DNA of 64,000 nt from NORP240 sp942492445 (GTDB lineage: Bacteria; Pseudomonadota; Gammaproteobacteria; Pseudomonadales; Pseudohongiellaceae): contig CALOEW010000090.1 of the NCBI GenBank assembly GCA_942492445.1, forward strand, positions 17,194-81,193. The letters are read 5' to 3'. Positions 62,431 to 64,000 of the stretch are shown here, piece after piece. Below the pieces are notes generated by a model. The model searched no databases. It was not told the DNA's origin and was given only the letters and a program-made list of their open reading frames with translations. Position numbers and translations under genes: made by a program. Position 1 is the stretch's first letter; each line of letters starts with the position of its first letter.

Positions 62431-64000
62431 ATGAATTTCCATACTTGCTACGACGTGATCGTGGTCGGAGGTGGCCATGCTGGTACCGAGGCTGCTCTGG
62501 CTGCCGCGCGGGCAGGAGTCAGCACGCTGCTGGTAACCCACAACATCGAAACACTGGGTCAGATGTCCTGTAATCCCGCAATCGGCGGAGTCGGTAAGAG
62601 CCATCTGGTGAGGGAGATCGATGCTCTGGGTGGCGCCATGGCACTGGCTACCGACAGGGCAGGTATTCATTTTCGGATTCTCAATGCCAGCAAAGGACCA
62701 GCGGTTCGCGCAACCAGGGCTCAGGCAGACCGGGTTCTCTACAAAGCGGCAATCCGGCAGATACTGGAAACGCAGCAGAACCTGCAGATTTTTCAGCAAC
62801 CGGTGGACGATCTACTGCTTGAGGGCAACCGGGTGGCAGGTGTTGTTACCCAGATGGGGCTTCAGATCAGGGCGGAAAAAGTCGTTCTGACAACCGGGAC
62901 ATTCCTTGGCGGTCGAATTCATATCGGTATGATCAATGCCTCGGGCGGGAGAGCAGGGGATCCGCCATCAATCGCGCTGGCGCAACGGCTGCGTGAATTA
63001 CCGTTTCGGGTTAAGCGTCTGAAAACGGGGACTCCTCCCAGGATAGATGCGAGAACCGTGGATTTTTCAGGCATGACTGTGCAACACGGTGACACGCCGG
63101 TGCCGGCTATGTCGTTTCTGGGCAGTGAAAAGGACCATCCCAGGCAGGTGGCTTGTTACATTACAGCAACCAATGAATCCTGCCACGAGATCATACGTGG
63201 TGGTCTGGATCGGTCGCCCATGTATGCGGGTGTTATTGAAGGGATTGGACCACGCTATTGTCCATCCATCGAAGACAAGGTGATGCGCTTTGCGGACAAG
63301 AAGTCCCATCAGGTTTTTGTCGAACCAGAGGGTTTGAATACCTATGAACTTTATCCCAATGGTATCTCCACGAGCCTTCCTTACGATATTCAGGTGGCGA
63401 TGGTGCGGCAGATCAGTGGATTTGAAAACGCCCACATCACCCGTCCGGGCTACGCAATCGAATATGATTTTTTCGACCCCAGGGACCTGCATTACTCGCT
63501 GGAAACCCGGTTCGTCGAAGGCCTCTATTTCGCTGGTCAGATCAATGGCACCACCGGTTACGAGGAAGCGGCGGCACAGGGGCTGCTGGCTGGAATAAAT
63601 GCCGCACTCGCGGTTCAGAACAAGGACCCCTGGTGCCCCCGCAGAGACCAGGCCTACCTCGGTGTGCTGGTCGATGACCTGGTGACTCTGGGTACCAACG
63701 AACCCTATCGCATGTTCACCAGCCGGGCGGAATACCGGCTGACATTGCGGGAGGATAATGCAGACTTGCGTCTTACCGCCGTCGGCAGGGATCTGGGGCT
63801 GGTGGGTGATGACCGCTGGAGGATTTTCTGCGAAAAACAGGAGGCCGTGGAAAAGGAACTGGCCAGATTGCGTGGAACCTGGATTCAGCGGGGCACTCCA
63901 GCGGCGGATGCCGTTAACAGGCTACTGGAAAAACCCTTGTCCCGTGAGTATAACCTGGCTGAATTGCTGACCCGTCCTGGTGTCGGTTACCGCGCGCTGC
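62431..64000 (+). CDS. mnmG: tRNA modification enzyme MnmG (3' partial)
   Basis: FAD-dependent partner of MnmE (formerly GidA). The open frame runs from ATG 62431 to the end of the window without a stop, giving about 523 of an expected 630 residues. The dinucleotide motif GGGHAGTEAALAAARAG, the SCNPAIGG region, TGTPPRIDARTV, CYITATNE and GQINGTTGYEEAAAQGLLAG are present. The missing part is the C-terminal MnmE- and tRNA-binding domain. Confidence 0.96.
   Translation, partial: MNFHTCYDVIVVGGGHAGTEAALAAARAGVSTLLVTHNIETLGQMSCNPAIGGVGKSHLVREIDALGGAMALATDRAGIHFRILNASKGPAVRATRAQADRVLYKAAIRQILETQQNLQIFQQPVDDLLLEGNRVAGVVTQMGLQIRAEKVVLTTGTFLGGRIHIGMINASGGRAGDPPSIALAQRLRELPFRVKRLKTGTPPRIDARTVDFSGMTVQHGDTPVPAMSFLGSEKDHPRQVACYITATNESCHEIIRGGLDRSPMYAGVIEGIGPRYCPSIEDKVMRFADKKSHQVFVEPEGLNTYELYPNGISTSLPYDIQVAMVRQISGFENAHITRPGYAIEYDFFDPRDLHYSLETRFVEGLYFAGQINGTTGYEEAAAQGLLAGINAALAVQNKDPWCPRRDQAYLGVLVDDLVTLGTNEPYRMFTSRAEYRLTLREDNADLRLTAVGRDLGLVGDDRWRIFCEKQEAVEKELARLRGTWIQRGTPAADAVNRLLEKPLSREYNLAELLTRPGVGYRAL

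Noticed and set aside
1..64000. CRISPR arrays, insertion sequences, prophage, tRNA or rRNA genes
   Set aside because: No regularly spaced repeats, transposase or integrase motifs, or tRNA-like folds were recognised by reading; the only repeats found are the palindrome pair described above.

Overview
The window is a 64 kb stretch of a gammaproteobacterial chromosome around the replication origin. Gene content and order (dsbA - cytochrome c4 - engB - polA - znu; SCO1 - ctaB - cox; hemF - aroE - dprA - LysM - def - fmt - rsmB - trkA; glyQ - glyS - gmhB - plsC - gyrB - recF - dnaN - dnaA - rpmH - rnpA - yidD - yidC - mnmE - mnmG) closely follow the origin region of Pseudomonas and relatives. This points to Pseudomonadales in the broad sense, probably an aerobic, free-living lineage. 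No tRNA, rRNA, CRISPR array, prophage or insertion sequence was recognised.

Layout. 1-4.3 kb: a type I secretion system (ABC ATPase cut by the window edge, HlyD-family adaptor, TolC-family outer membrane protein). 4.3-7.0 kb: an unrecognised 178-residue protein and a Wzm/Wzt-type glycan exporter. 7.1-17.5 kb: a minus-strand type II secretion operon in the order L-M-E-F-D-G-H-I-J-K, with no gspC or gspN. 17.6-24.1 kb: dsbA, cytochrome c4, engB, a small lipoprotein, polA and znuA. 24.3-25.9 kb: znuC and znuB, divergent from znuA. 25.9-33.3 kb: SCO1, heme O synthase and a cytochrome c oxidase operon whose subunit II carries two cytochrome c domains and which has two tandem subunit III genes. 33.3-39.8 kb: prlC, aroE, hemF, dprA and a LysM protein. 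39.9-45.6 kb: def-fmt-rsmB-trkA-trkH. 45.9-53.8 kb: a lipid A acyltransferase, glyQ, glyS, gmhB, plsC and gyrB. 53.8-64 kb: recF, dnaN, dnaA, the putative origin, rpmH, rnpA, yidD, yidC, mnmE and a partial mnmG.

The most important quality observation is that eight genes are broken by single-base indels, at least twelve in all: SCO1, ctaD, dprA, gspE (two compensating), gspF, recF, dnaN and dnaA (at least four). Correcting one base each time restores family-typical protein. Because dnaA, dnaN and ctaD are indispensable or nearly so, and several sites lie in short homopolymer runs, sequence errors are more likely than gene decay. Reads should be checked before any biological reading.

No clearly novel system was found. 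The best biological leads are a DNA polymerase I whose proofreading site has lost three of its four acidic residues, a subunit II with two cytochrome c domains next to duplicated subunit III genes, a type II secretion operon without gspC but with a lipoprotein-type secretin, a perfect 22-bp palindrome with a degenerate copy 27 kb away, and DnaA-box-containing AT-rich gaps on both sides of the rpmH-mnmE block.
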